A DNA stretch of 64,000 bases from Bradyrhizobium acaciae (GCF_020889785.1 NZ_JACMYK010000005.1:100706-164705), one strand, 5' to 3'; positions 55,320 through 64,000 are shown, counted from the first letter of the stretch. A program made the numbers and translations. Notes: a model not told the origin generated them from the sequence alone.

Positions 55320-55679
55320 ATGGTCAGACCCCTTTCCAACGACCTGCGGAAGCGGGTGGTCGCGGCAGTATCGAAGGGTGAGAGTTGCCGCTCGGCGGCC
55401 TTGCGTTTTGGCGTGGCCGTCTCCTCGGTGGTGAAGTGGTCGCAGCGTTATCGGGCGACCGGCTCTGTTAAACCGGACAGAATGGGCAGACAGCGTAAGT
55501 CTGTGCTGGATCCGCACGGCGACTTCATCAAGGAGCGGATCAGGCAGACCCCGCATTTGACGCTGCACGCGCTGAAGGACGAGTTGGCGGCGCGCGGGGT
55601 CGCTGTTTCGCATAATGCGGTGTGGCTGTTCATGCGCCGCGAGGGGCTGCGGTTCAAAAAAAACGCTGTTCGCTCTTGA
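55320..55679 (+). CDS. IS630 transposase, first frame
   Basis: This 119-aa frame holds the DNA-binding part: helix-turn-helix 'SCRSAALRFGVAVSSVVKWSQRY' (about 21-43) and a second helical region ending in 'GLRFKK'. At a run of eight A (55656-55663) the frame leaves the catalytic part. Losing one A, by slippage or +1 frameshifting, would fuse it to the second frame. Confidence 0.85.
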   Translation: MVRPLSNDLRKRVVAAVSKGESCRSAALRFGVAVSSVVKWSQRYRATGSVKPDRMGRQRKSVLDPHGDFIKERIRQTPHLTLHALKDELAARGVAVSHNAVWLFMRREGLRFKKNAVRS

Positions 55680-56268
55680 ACAAGGCCGCTTTGATGTGGC
55701 CCGCCGACGGCGACGCTGGCGATCGTGGCAGGCTGGCCTTGATCCTCAGCGCCTCGTCTTCATCGACGAGACCTGGATCAAGACCAACATGGCTCCGCTG
55801 CGTGGATGGGCACCGAAAGGAGCTCGCCTTCGCGGCTTCGCACCACACGGCCACTGGCGCACGATGACCTTCCTCGGCGCACTGCGTTACGACCGCCTTG
55901 CGGCTCCCTGCCTGTTCGACGGGCCGATCAACGGGGAATGCTTCCGCGCCTATGTCGAGCAGATCCTACTGCCATCGCTGAAGCCTGGCGACGTTGTCAT
56001 CATGGACAATCTCGGCAGCCACAAGTCGACTGCGCTCCGCCGCATCCTCAGGGCGGCCGGAGCCAGGCTTTGGTATCTGCCGCCTTACTCGCCTGACCTC
56101 AATCCGATCGAGCAGACCTTCGCCAAAATCAAGCACTGGATGCGCGCCGCCCAAAAACGCACTATCGACGAGATCAGCCGACACCTCGGCGAACTCATCA
56201 AAACCATCCAACAAGACGAATGCAAAAACTACTTCGCAAACGCTGGGTATGCTTCAATTAAAACGTGA
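55615..56268 (+). CDS. IS630 transposase, second frame (catalytic)
   Basis: The catalytic DDE part is read from the A8 run onward, so the real product begins within the first frame. It has 'LVFIDETWIKTNMAPLRGWAPKG' (first Asp), 'VVIMDNLGSHKS' (second Asp) and 'PPYSPDLNPIEQTFAKIK' (Glu). The nominal start at 55615 is probably not used. The motifs are intact, so the element may still be active if the frame is joined. Confidence 0.85.
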   Translation: MRCGCSCAARGCGSKKTLFALEQGRFDVARRRRRWRSWQAGLDPQRLVFIDETWIKTNMAPLRGWAPKGARLRGFAPHGHWRTMTFLGALRYDRLAAPCLFDGPINGECFRAYVEQILLPSLKPGDVVIMDNLGSHKSTALRRILRAAGARLWYLPPYSPDLNPIEQTFAKIKHWMRAAQKRTIDEISRHLGELIKTIQQDECKNYFANAGYASIKT

Positions 56269-56280
56269 AACGCTCTAGCC

Positions 56281-57112
56281 TGCTTGAACGCCGGTGCTGA
56301 CTTCCGCGCGGGATGTCGGAGCGAACTCTCTCGAGGGCAAGCAGCATTTGCATCAACGCTGACGATCTTCCGACATCGTCTAGAGCGCCTCAAGCGTCGG
56401 GTGGGACGAGCAGCCGTCCGACTCCGGCTCGCATGATCACCGAGCGTGAGCCGGAGATCCAGCTGAATTCCAAAGGAACATTGGGGGCCCAAGGACCGAG
56501 CGCCTGCGGAAGGAAGCCTCGACGCAACGGGTCGCGAACGGCGCGACAACTCAATGGCTTCGGGCAGGCAGCGCTGGACAAAGCCATGCGCGAATGCGCG
56601 CAACGGATTCGGCCATCCTGGCGAGGCCGAGGCTCTGGAGAAACGCTCGCGCGCTGCGGACGAGCTCTGGAAAAGTAGCGGCAGTGGCTGGAGCCCCTTT
56701 GCGGCGTGCCCCGGGAATAGGCCGGCGGGACCATGCGAACCATCGTCCAATACGGCGTTGAGATAACCTCGTCTTAAGGCGGCTTAAACTTCGAAGTCAA
56801 CCATCGGGCCGTGACCTTGAAGTGACTCTTTTCCCAGTGTTCACGCGAAGTGAGGTGTCACTCGACGCGGTCCGCCGCTTCAGTAGTCTTAGGGGGTGGC
56901 TATGCATCGTGCTTCCGAGCCGGTTTGGTCCTGCGATCTTGCACAAAAACGCTGTTGGTTCATCGAGCAGCTCGCACGTTAAATCGCTTACATTAAGTGT
57001 CGAAAGAGGCTGAGTGTAGGGAACGCAGCGCGATGTGAGGTCGTCAGACATAATAGATTGTACCGCGCATCTGCGGCGTGCCGCTTCGTCGCCTCTGCCG
57101 TAGAACGTTGGT
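56281..57112. other. Region between the IS630 element and the secreted protein gene
   Basis: About 0.8 kb with short overlapping frames; no supported gene. Confidence 0.4.
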
Positions 57113-57205
57113 GTGGTTCTTGCTCATGCACAACCCGCTCAGTCGAAATACTCCGTTATGGCGCTGACGGTGCGAATTCTTAATACAAAACAAGGGCTAG
57201 CTTTG

Positions 57206-57781
57206 ATGTCGAATGTGCGATTCAGTAGATTGCTATGGTGTTCTTTTGGAGCTGCAATCACGCTCTGTTCGCCGCAGCCCGCGCTCGCTGCCGACGTACC
57301 TCGCTCGCCGAAAACAGAGATCACTAACAGGTTCGTTGTGACTTCCACCGTGAATGATTTTCGGCTTGTTGAGTGGAACGACATTTGTGCCGATCCCGCC
57401 GAGTTCATTGGGCAGCCTATCGAGCTTCGAAAGATGAGATGCGTCTACGGCATGGACGGCTTCCGCTGCGTTGCATTTCCACGCAAGATTACAGCCTCTG
57501 CAAAAACAGTTACGGTTTTTGCAAAGTCTGTCATTCCGGCGGGCGAACGGGCGGTCTTGAAAAAGAACTGCACGACGCTTCAGGCGATGCTGCAGTCGGC
57601 TGCCTGCCGAAAGAACATTCGGATCATTCCAGCTCAGTTTAGCGAATGGTTTGGCGGCGAGGTTGCAAAAAGCGTCGAGCTGAACACCGATAAAATACAA
57701 ATACTACCCGGGTCGCGACCGAAGCGTTATGCCGGCAACTGCAGCGCGAGGCGCGGGTGGAAACCGAAGTCAAGGCGCTAG
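57206..57781 (+). CDS. Unknown secreted protein
   Basis: This 191-aa protein is read from the ATG at 57206, which begins a good signal peptide ('RLLWCSFGAAITLCSPQPALA', cleavage near residue 29). A GTG at 57113 would add 31 residues. The mature part contains 'FRLVEWNDICADPAEFIGQPIELRKMRC' (in pieces, about 52-80), a six-Cys content, and a basic C-terminus. The 'FIGQPIELR' stretch is like small OB-fold-type exported proteins, but I cannot name a family. A terminator follows at 57890. Confidence 0.6.
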   Translation: MSNVRFSRLLWCSFGAAITLCSPQPALAADVPRSPKTEITNRFVVTSTVNDFRLVEWNDICADPAEFIGQPIELRKMRCVYGMDGFRCVAFPRKITASAKTVTVFAKSVIPAGERAVLKKNCTTLQAMLQSAACRKNIRIIPAQFSEWFGGEVAKSVELNTDKIQILPGSRPKRYAGNCSARRGWKPKSRR

Positions 57782-57889
57782 TCTGGCAACGGGCGCAGAC
57801 ACTCGCCACGTTCGGAAGGCTTCACGTTCATGGAATGGTCTCCACAGCGTGTTTGGCCAAGCCGCGGCCTGGGGTTAACGGAAAAAGAC

Positions 57890-57926
57890 GCGCGGGTGTC
57901 TGGAGGCACCACCCGCGCCGAGTTTT
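57890..57926 (+). terminator. Terminator hairpin
   Basis: GCGCGGGT (57890-57897) pairs with ACCCGCGC (57911-57918), followed by CGAGTTTTCT. An A-run precedes the stem, so it could work in both directions. Confidence 0.6.
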
Positions 57927-58051
57927 CTACGCCAAGCTTGACCTATCTGGAGACGCGTGAAGATAAACAGCCAAGCCGATGAGCCTCTCAGCAGCTCGCA
58001 TGCCAAACGTCACTATGCAGGAATAAAGACAAAAAGCGCGGAGCCTGCCTT

Positions 58052-58288
58052 CTATCCAAGGCAGCTCCTACCCGAGCGCTTGGTGACTGGCGCGACTCCT
58101 GTCAAACTGCGCAAGGCGGCATAGTCACGTTGCTGCAGGGCATCGAAGGCTTCTGTGAGCAGCGCGGCGAGGACGATCCTTTTCACTTCCGGCAAGGATG
58201 CGACGATCTCCTCGTCATGCTGCTTCCTCTGCCTCGGCTCGGCCTTTCGGTCGGAATGAGGCGGGGGGAGTGCCGAGTTTGCACTCAA
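58052..58288 (-). pseudogene. IS110-family transposase fragment
   Basis: A 78-aa piece carries 'VKRIVLAALLTEAFDALQQRDYAALRSLTGVAPVTKRSGRS', in parts matching the C-terminal IS116/IS110/IS902 domain. It stops early at 'SCLG' and the N-terminal catalytic part is missing. Confidence 0.75.
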
Positions 58289-58522
58289 AGCTCCACATCA
58301 ACACCTCGCCGATGCCAATAAAGTGCGGTGGCTGCAATGGCGGACCTGTCGCTCAGGGGGCGATCGGCAATCGACCGCCGATTTTGCTGCAAAACCAGTC
58401 GGCGCAACCGCCCGCCAACGTGGCCAAGGCGCAAAACTCTAGTTCTCGGTGGTCCAAACTTCAGTCTCACTGCAAGCTACTTGGCGTACCTAACCGCTGC
58501 TGGATGAAACTTCAGTGGCAGG

Positions 58523-59180
58523 TCACTTGGTGAAGCAAGCATTTGCTTCTCGCAGAAAGCAAGCATGTCCATTTCCTTCCTTCGCCTTTGTCAGCTTGTG
58601 GATAAGCCTCGTCACCTTCGTGGTCGCGGCTTGTCGGCTCTTGGCTTCGGCCGTGTTTGGCTCAGATAGCGTGCCGCTCTCCTCCAACCGAGCACGCCGT
58701 CGCTCCATCTTCGCGCGCGTGAAGTTCCTGTCCGGGTTGTTCGCGGCCTTGAACTTGCTACCGTCGATGGCGACGGCTGGCCGCCGCCAGACGGCCCGTT
58801 TCTTGGCAGAGTTCGACGAAGCTCGCACACACCTTGCGGAGCGCCAGGCCGTCGTCCTTGCGAAAGTCCGCAATCGTCTGTGATCGGGAGCGAGCCGAAC
58901 CGGCAGCCACATCACGTCGACATTGCGCCCGGCCTCTCGTTCCAGCCGCCGGCCCGACTGCACCCGGGTTTAGATAGCCGTAAATGTAAAGCCTGAGGAG
59001 CGCCGAGGGATGGTACGATGGCCAACCGCTGCCGGCTCCGCAACCTCAAAGCCTGTCTCAGCCGAGCGCATCGACAAATACGTCGATCACGCGAACCGGG
59101 CTGCTCTTGTCAACCAAGTCGTCGAGGCATTTGGGGCAGCAGCGTCCGCTCCCGCGGTCTGCTTTGCATGAACGCCGCAC
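58523..59180 (-). pseudogene. IS1182-family transposase remnant
   Basis: The leftward frame at 58523-58963 keeps 'SGRRLEREAGRNVDVMWL', 'AIDGSKFKAANNPDRNFTRAKMERR' (in pieces) and flanking helical text of IS1182 transposases. The preceding N-terminal part continues in other frames up to about 59180 (an 'IDVFVDALG'-like stretch). Frameshifts and truncation make it inactive. Confidence 0.7.
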
Positions 59181-59299
59181 CAATTCCCTTAAAGACTCAG
59201 GGGGGGGAATCGTAACCGCAGCCCAGTGTTTCGCTGCCAGGACGCGTTGCGGACATTAGCGAGTAAAAAAACGAGTCAGTAACGAAGCCTTAGGCTGGC

Positions 59300-59586
59300 A
59301 CAACAGATGTAGTGAACTTCGCGTAGAGGGGACCAACGTCATCGAAAGCGCATTCGTGCGCGGCCGAGGGACGTCGAACAAGACCGCGCTCACGATGGTC
59401 TTCAACTCGCGTCGTCTCGATAGGGACACCGCTGCCGAAACTCTCCCCGGTGTTAAACTCGCCGACGGAATCAACGTCGCCAGACCGCAAACTCAATCCA
59501 ACGCCGCCTGGCGCCTTCCGGCGTCAGGATTCGGCACTAGCTCTTTAACCCACGATAAGTCGCACCGTGGATCGAAAGACAAGTAA
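59300..59586 (+). pseudogene. IS256-family transposase C-terminal fragment
   Basis: A rightward frame reads 'NVIESAFVRGRGTSNKTALTM' (split) and then 'LPGVKLADGINVA', resembling the C-terminal end of IS256/Mutator-type transposases ('NxIEStF...', 'KGCLSxxT...AMVFKL'). The catalytic domain is absent. Confidence 0.55.
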
Positions 59587-59927
59587 TCGCAAGTCAGTTC
59601 TTCACCCGGTTGTACGTCACGGGCTGTAAAAATTCGGCAATGATCGTCTTGATATGTGTTTGGCTGACTGCTGTGATTCATGAAACGGGCATTGTCAGCA
59701 TTGTACTCTACAACACCGTCATCAACATCGCGGTCTCTTGGATAGGCATGCTTGTCAAGTAAAGCTTGAAATGTTGGAGGTAGGGCTTCGTACTGTTCAG
59801 GCGTCACGGCAATGTCAACGATTGGATTATGAATCCAAACTAATGTGCCTTTAGGTAAAAGAGTAGCAGAGAAAAGTCCGATGCCGCCAAAGCGGTCTGG
59901 CTTCAAAATGGTTTCAACAATCAACAC
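59493..59927 (-). CDS. SET-domain protein
   Basis: This 144-aa protein is read from a GTG at 59927 (GGAG 8 bases upstream); a longer frame opens at 59984. SET motifs are present: 'GGIGLFSATLLPKGTLVW' (about 13-30), 'ADNARFMNHSSQPNTY' (the NHS-x-PN core, about 76-91) and 'ARDVQPGEELTCDYLSFD' (GEELT-x-DY). SET proteins are protein-lysine methyltransferases, mostly eukaryotic but also found in bacteria and as effectors. There is no signal peptide and no tts box upstream. Its 3' end overlaps the IS256 remnant by under 100 bases on the other strand. Confidence 0.85.
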   Translation of the reverse strand: MLIVETILKPDRFGGIGLFSATLLPKGTLVWIHNPIVDIAVTPEQYEALPPTFQALLDKHAYPRDRDVDDGVVEYNADNARFMNHSSQPNTYQDDHCRIFTARDVQPGEELTCDYLSFDPRCDLSWVKELVPNPDAGRRQAALD

Positions 59928-60109
59928 TGAAATATCTCCAAAAGTGACTAACACCCAGCAGGCTAACTGACCTAAGTCTCGCAAATCTCCTGTAAGAATT
60001 GATAGGGTCGTTTAATCGCGCTTCCGCTACAATTTCGATTTTTCTTCGATCTCTGCATTGTTTTCGGTGCTGCGGCTGTCGGATCAGGATTCTCAGTGAA
60101 CTCGGCGAG

Positions 60110-60780
60110 CGTCGGTGGCATAGTTGGGAGGATCTATGCACTGCTCTCAGAGGTTTCAGCGACTATCTGCCTCAAAAAATAGGAAGGGCATTGCTGGCCG
60201 GCTTTCCGCGGAGGCGCTGGATGCTGATGTCAAGAGCTATAACCAGGACACTGGCGTTGGCGGCAACGTCGGCGCAGCACTGGCTCAGCTGCGGAAGTCA
60301 TCGGTGGGCGCTAGAGCGATGGCGATCGCGCCTGGTATCCCGACCATTGCTGATCCCGAAGATACGGCACTGATAGGCTCGAGGCGGATGGACGACGCCG
60401 CAGACGCCGTTGGCCAGAGGAGCTTTTGCGGAAGGCCACGACCAGGATATGCATCTGGGGCTGATGGACCACCAGACCCGTCGTCGTCGGGTGCCGCCAG
60501 CTCAGTCGACCGGGGTTTCAATGGGAGGCAGGAAGCAGCCTCTTTACTCCGAGGATGCTTCCTTTATTTCGGGGCTTGAGGAAGGCCTTACGAAGGGCAA
60601 TGCCGCCAAACGTTCCGTCAAGAACACCGTAGGTCTTTTCTTCGCAGCTTTGACGGCCGGCTCTTCAATAACAAGAGGCGATGGCCGTTCGGCTGAACGA
60701 GGAGTTGCTGAGCGATGATGCGCGCAAGTTCATCGGGACGGGTAGCGCTCATCTACACCGCCCACAAAGGTCGCCAATTG
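60110..60780 (+). pseudogene. Frameshifted type III effector remnant
   Basis: Pieces in different frames line up with the 75-aa helical module of the 772-aa effector: 'TALRGFSDYL' (near 60140), then 'NRKGIAGRLSAEALDADVKSY' (split, near 60178-60240), then 'EDASFISGLEEGLTKGNAAK' (near 60545-60605), then 'LRSFDGRLFNNKR' (near 60640-60680), and finally 'AVRLNEELLSDDARKFIGTG' (near 60683-60742). At least three frameshifts break it. It ends against the stop of the convergent effector. Confidence 0.6.
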
Positions 60781-60789
60781 GACGGGCTG

Positions 60790-62193
60790 CTAGCGTCGGG
60801 AGTGTCCGTCGGCGTCTCCATTCGTGGGGTGATGGATGAGCCGAACGTCATTGGGCCCTCCCGGGCCCAAGAGGGCGGTGTAGCGCTCGCCAAGAATGTC
60901 GTACTGTTTTGACGGCTGCGCCGCGTCCGGCAAGAGGCCCCAGCGGCCGAGCTTCGAGAGCATCGTGTCCGGGGCGGGTTGGGTGCCGTGCGAAAAGCCC
61001 TCGGGAACGGCCCATGATGCAGCATAAATCTCGCGGACCGCAGGGGACGTCGTCTCAGCCCTGGAGGACGCCGGAGCGGCATTTTCCGTCGACCGTCCAA
61101 GCTGCGCTTGCGAGGCCCGATTCGCCGGTTGCGCACTGGGGTTCGGAAGGCCTTCCGGTCGAAAGCCGGGACGCATGGTAGCGCCTGGCGGATTGAGTGG
61201 GCTGCTTCGCCTCATCGTCGCCGCGGGCACGAACAGCGCGGTGTAGCGGTCAGTGTGAACCACGAAACTGTTGGGTCGGCTGTCCTGGCTCGGCGGGATG
61301 CTGCTACCGTCAAGCGCAGCCGACGCGCGCTGGTCGCCCTGCCGGAAGTTGAAGGGACGAACGACGGCTCCTAAATCCAGGGTCTGCTGATGGCGCGCGG
61401 TTGGCTCGAGAGACGATGATGGGCCGGCGTCTTCCGCCATCGCCCACAGCTGATCCTGATCGTAACCTTCCTCAGGAAGGACCAATGGCGAACCGACCGC
61501 TGGCCCGAAAGGCGACGGTGCGCCGGCGCTTTCCATCAGCACACGAGCCATCGAATTGCCCGGCTCGCTCAGCTGGCGCTCAATAGCATCCAGTTCCGCA
61601 CGGCTTAGCGTCCTCTGCCTCTTCGCAGGCCTCAACTGGCCCGTGTAATCCTCACCCATGAGGACCTCGTGCCTTGAAAGGGAGGAGCTCCCGGTCAGTT
61701 CGTTCGGAGCCGGCTGGTAGCTATGGCTCCAGCTGAAATGATGCACAGCTTCTCCGGGATCCGGTGCCTGTTGATCGCGCGCGGTTGGCATGAGAGACGA
61801 TGCTAGGATGGCTTCGCCCATCATCCCTCGCAGCGGATCCTGATCGTGATGTTCTGCAGTCAGCTCGTTCGGCCAACTTAAAGCTTCTCGTGGCGCGCTG
61901 TGCTGCGCGGCGGCGCCCCCGAGGCGTCTGGCAATTGCGTCTTCGGGATGAGGACCGCGGGCCCTATGGTGCACAAGTTCCAACGCCTCGGTGAGCCTAC
62001 GGTCTTCGTCGGACAAACGAGGATAGTAGTGACCTGGAGAAACAGGAACCCCTGCGACGGCACTGGTATCAAGCTGCGGCACTTCATCCAAGTACGGCTC
62101 AAACGCCGCTTGCTGCTGTTGCGGTTGCGGCTCCGCGGCGTTGTGAGCAGCGCGATCTTGGTTGAATGGGTTGATGCTGTTAGATGGGTCCAT
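60790..62193 (-). CDS. Modular type III effector, 467 aa
   Basis: I chose the ATG at 62193, with GGGAGG 5 bases upstream, giving 'MDPSNSINPFNQ'; a longer frame starts at 62277. A tts box lies 73 bases ahead. The protein is polar, Pro/Ser/Gln-rich and without signal peptide. The C-terminal about 65 residues ('FSHGTQPAPDTMLSKLGRWG', then 'LLPDAAQPSKQYDILGERYT', then 'ALLGPGGPNDVRLIHHPT') are the same module that occurs three times in the 772-aa effector. 'HTDRYTALFVPA' near 330 may be a decayed second copy. Near residue 50, 'DEDRRLTEALELVHHRARG' echoes the start of the 75-aa module. Function unknown. Confidence 0.75.
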   Translation of the reverse strand: MDPSNSINPFNQDRAAHNAAEPQPQQQQAAFEPYLDEVPQLDTSAVAGVPVSPGHYYPRLSDEDRRLTEALELVHHRARGPHPEDAIARRLGGAAAQHSAPREALSWPNELTAEHHDQDPLRGMMGEAILASSLMPTARDQQAPDPGEAVHHFSWSHSYQPAPNELTGSSSLSRHEVLMGEDYTGQLRPAKRQRTLSRAELDAIERQLSEPGNSMARVLMESAGAPSPFGPAVGSPLVLPEEGYDQDQLWAMAEDAGPSSSLEPTARHQQTLDLGAVVRPFNFRQGDQRASAALDGSSIPPSQDSRPNSFVVHTDRYTALFVPAATMRRSSPLNPPGATMRPGFRPEGLPNPSAQPANRASQAQLGRSTENAAPASSRAETTSPAVREIYAASWAVPEGFSHGTQPAPDTMLSKLGRWGLLPDAAQPSKQYDILGERYTALLGPGGPNDVRLIHHPTNGDADGHSRR

Positions 62194-62265
62194 GTCACCT
62201 CCCGTTTGAGTCGGTCGCAATCCCGAGCAGATAGTGTCGCTCTCTGTTCTCGCTCTATTAGGTTC

Positions 62266-62283
62266 AGCTGTCGACAAGCTGAC
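62266..62283 (-). promoter_or_regulatory. tts box upstream of the 467-aa effector
   Basis: On the minus strand this is GTCAGCTTGTCGACAGCT, followed by GAACCTAATAG. Outer halves and TCGA centre are conserved. Confidence 0.85.
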
Positions 62284-62502
62284 GCACTTAGAGACTTAAG
62301 AGAGCCAAATTGGCTAGCCCGGCTGCCACACTCACCCGAGGGACGCGCCAGGGATGCCCGATTACATTTTCCGGAAACACTGGCTGGGCTGAGTCGGAGC
62401 CGGCACGAACAGATTCTATTTTGAGTGGCATCATGAGACCTACAAAATCGTCCCAAATAAAGTGTGTACTGAGCTGGGACGTGCTCTGACGATGCCGTCC
62501 GG

Positions 62503-62859
62503 ATGGTGCCCCAACTGAGGCGGACTTCTTCGTTGAAGGCATGCTTTGCCGAGAAGGTCTGGACTCTGGCCGCAAAGAGGAAATCGGATCCAGCGATCTT
62601 GGCACGTGTCGCGGTGCGGACGGTGCAGGAATTTCCGCATGCGACTGATGTGAAGATGGACGTGATGTGCGACATGTTGCGTGTCGCCAGGAGCGGGCTT
62701 GAATTATTGCACTCGCAAGGCGTCATCCATCGAACGGGCGAGTACCTAAAAATCGAGCAAAAGCGCTTTCCGGTGTTCAAGGCCATCAAAGCGGTGCATG
62801 TGCGACTAAACCGTGACGAAGATTCGAAATTGATCAAATCGGCGTCTGAGGTTGCCTAA
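62503..62859 (+). CDS. Hypothetical protein
   Basis: This 118-aa frame is soluble and helical in its second half ('MDVMCDMLRVARSGLELLHSQGVIHRTGEYLKIE', in pieces about 53-85; then 'KAIKAVHVRLNRDEDSKLIKS'). Composition and absence of stops favour real coding, but the start lacks a ribosome site and no family is recognised. Confidence 0.35.
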   Translation: MVPQLRRTSSLKACFAEKVWTLAAKRKSDPAILARVAVRTVQEFPHATDVKMDVMCDMLRVARSGLELLHSQGVIHRTGEYLKIEQKRFPVFKAIKAVHVRLNRDEDSKLIKSASEVA

Positions 62860-63049
62860 CAGGGGACAGCCAGATCGGTTCAGGAGCGATGCTGTAACTG
62901 CAAGCGGTCTCGCGGACGCTGCTGGGTACCGTTGAGCAGACCTGACCAGCGGCAGCATCTCGGGCGCGCGAGCGCTCGACAGCACCAAGCGAACAGTTTA
63001 GTGATGCCGATCACGACTAGGCAAACCGCTGCAATTGGTTGCCCGGCGG
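62860..63049. other. Intergenic region next to the polyketide synthase
   Basis: No supported gene. Confidence 0.35.
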
Positions 63050-64000
63050 CTAGAGGTGGACGGGCTTTGGCTGTGCTGCTTCCGTGTCAGCCCATTTCAG
63101 TAGCGTCAGTTCGGCTGAAAAGCCAGGCCCGAAGGCGCCTAAGATACCGTATGATCCAGCCGCTTGCTCCTCATGCGCCAGCACGTGTTCCAGCACGAAT
63201 AGCACAGTTGCGCTCGACATATTTCCATGAAGTCGAAGTGTCTCATAGCTGGAAAAAAAGCTCTCAGAGGATCTGCCAAGGCCCCGCTCACAAACTTCCA
63301 ATACTTTTCTCCCGCCAGGATGAAAGATAAAGCTCCTTACCTGGCCAGGAAGGACGCCTGCCTCCGCGAGCAGCGAGCTCATTGCACGTGGCATCAATTC
63401 GCTAATCATTGACGGAATGCGCTCGGAGACCACGACTTCAAATCCCGAATCGCCAAAATGCCAGCCCATTAGAGAAGTCGAGTCCGGGTGAAGCAAACTC
63501 GTACTTCTCACGATATCCAGCTTGCCGGTACCGCTTTCAGCTGGCCCGATTAGTAACGCGGCAGCGCCATCTCCAAAGAGGCTTGAGGCGACAACGTTCT
63601 TTGGCGTGAGATCATTCGGTTGGAATGTAAGGGAAGTCAGCTCCACAGCAACGAGGAGAATACGTTCGTTGGTTGCTCGGCAAAGGGCTCCTGCTAAACT
63701 AACTCCCGATGCTCCCCCAGCGCATCCGAGGCCAAAAATCGGCGTCCGTCCCACGTCTGGTTGCAACCCGACTTTGAAGATCAGGTCCACGTCGAGACTA
63801 GGGGTCGCTATCCCTGTCGTCGAGACGAACAAAACCCGATCGACTTGCTCGGGCTTAACCCCAGCCCGGTCGAGACAGAGCACGGTCGCTTTGCACGCGA
63901 GCTCGTTCGCCCGATCCAAATATATCTGGTTGGTCTCACTTATGCGATGCTCGCCGAGGAGCCATTCGGGCGTAACACAAAAGAACCGCTGATCGACCAG
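63050..64000 (-). CDS. Type III polyketide synthase (chalcone-synthase-like), partial
   Basis: The open frame runs past the right edge, so the N-terminus is missing; about 316 residues are visible. The catalytic triad is present: Cys in 'FGLGCAGGASG', His in 'FIFHPGGRKV' and Asn in 'HGNMSSATVLF'. The 'GAFGPGFSAELTLLKW' C-terminal loop is typical. Such enzymes condense malonyl-CoA onto a CoA starter to make pyrones, resorcinols or chalcone-like products. The product here cannot be told. Confidence 0.93.
   Translation of the reverse strand: MVDQRFFCVTPEWLLGEHRISETNQIYLDRANELACKATVLCLDRAGVKPEQVDRVLFVSTTGIATPSLDVDLIFKVGLQPDVGRTPIFGLGCAGGASGVSLAGALCRATNERILLVAVELTSLTFQPNDLTPKNVVASSLFGDGAAALLIGPAESGTGKLDIVRSTSLLHPDSTSLMGWHFGDSGFEVVVSERIPSMISELMPRAMSSLLAEAGVLPGQVRSFIFHPGGRKVLEVCERGLGRSSESFFSSYETLRLHGNMSSATVLFVLEHVLAHEEQAAGSYGILGAFGPGFSAELTLLKWADTEAAQPKPVHL

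Larger units (their letters stand above)
55230..56275 (+). mobile_element. IS630-family insertion sequence, complete
   Basis: The element is 1046 bp with inverted ends GAGCGGTTCACG (55230-55241) and CGTGAAACGCTC (56264-56275), matching in 11 of 12 positions. Both ends are flanked by TA (55228-55229 and 56276-56277), the target duplication typical of IS630/Tc1. It encodes a transposase in two frames. Confidence 0.88.

Noticed and set aside
1..64000. CRISPR arrays, rRNA and complete tRNA genes
   Set aside because: Looked for regular direct repeats and cloverleaf patterns throughout; none found.

Overview
The window looks like part of the symbiosis island of a soybean-nodulating type Bradyrhizobium. 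The evidence is a near-complete rhizobial type III secretion (Rhc/Nop) core, the regulator TtsI with a nod box upstream, seven to eight TtsI-binding tts boxes, NifA/RpoN-type promoter elements, a virK homologue, a symbiotic-style P450, and many decayed insertion sequences. The species call is inference from gene content; no rRNA or housekeeping marker is present.

Layout. 0-13.3 kb: the T3SS machine. rhcC1 (leftward) diverges from nolB-rhcJ-nolU-rhcL-rhcN-rhcO-rhcQ-rhcR-rhcS, then a 0.7 kb gap holding its own tts box, then rhcT-rhcU. A convergent leftward set follows: a CpaD-like lipoprotein, the secretin rhcC2 and the regulator ttsI, with a nod box 1.5 kb upstream of ttsI. 15-24.5 kb: effectors and secreted proteins. 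These are a putative ADP-ribosyltransferase effector, VirK, a NifA/RpoN-type promoter ahead of an unknown gene, a 772-aa repeat-built effector, and a radical-SAM/SPASM gene translationally coupled to small ORFs on both sides. 25.6-31.4 kb: a cobalamin riboswitch followed by class I ribonucleotide reductase nrdA-nrdB, a cytochrome P450 and a small membrane protein. 32-36.4 kb: a 742-aa tts-box effector, a candidate small RNA, and a second ADP-ribosyltransferase-like effector broken by one in-frame stop.

36.4-40 kb: two small cysteine-rich peptide genes and, about 1.2 kb further on, a one-piece ABC exporter. 40.3-49 kb: a complete Wadjet (jetABCD) anti-plasmid system and a Fic module. 49.5-55.2 kb: an MHS-type MFS transporter and a large autotransporter with a zinc-protease HExxH motif. 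55.2-59.6 kb: an intact-looking IS630-type element, a secreted protein, and fragments of IS110, IS1182 and IS256 transposases. 59.5-64 kb: a SET-domain protein, a frameshifted effector pseudogene, a further tts-box effector sharing a module with the 772-aa protein, and a type III polyketide synthase running off the right end.

How it works together. Plant flavonoids acting through NodD would switch on ttsI by the nod box. TtsI would then activate the tts boxes ahead of the secretion machine and the dispersed effectors. The most novel material is the pair of enterotoxin-like ADP-ribosyltransferase effectors, a modular effector family built from shared cassettes, the coupled radical-SAM operon, the Cys-rich peptide genes, and the NifA-type promoter over an unknown gene.
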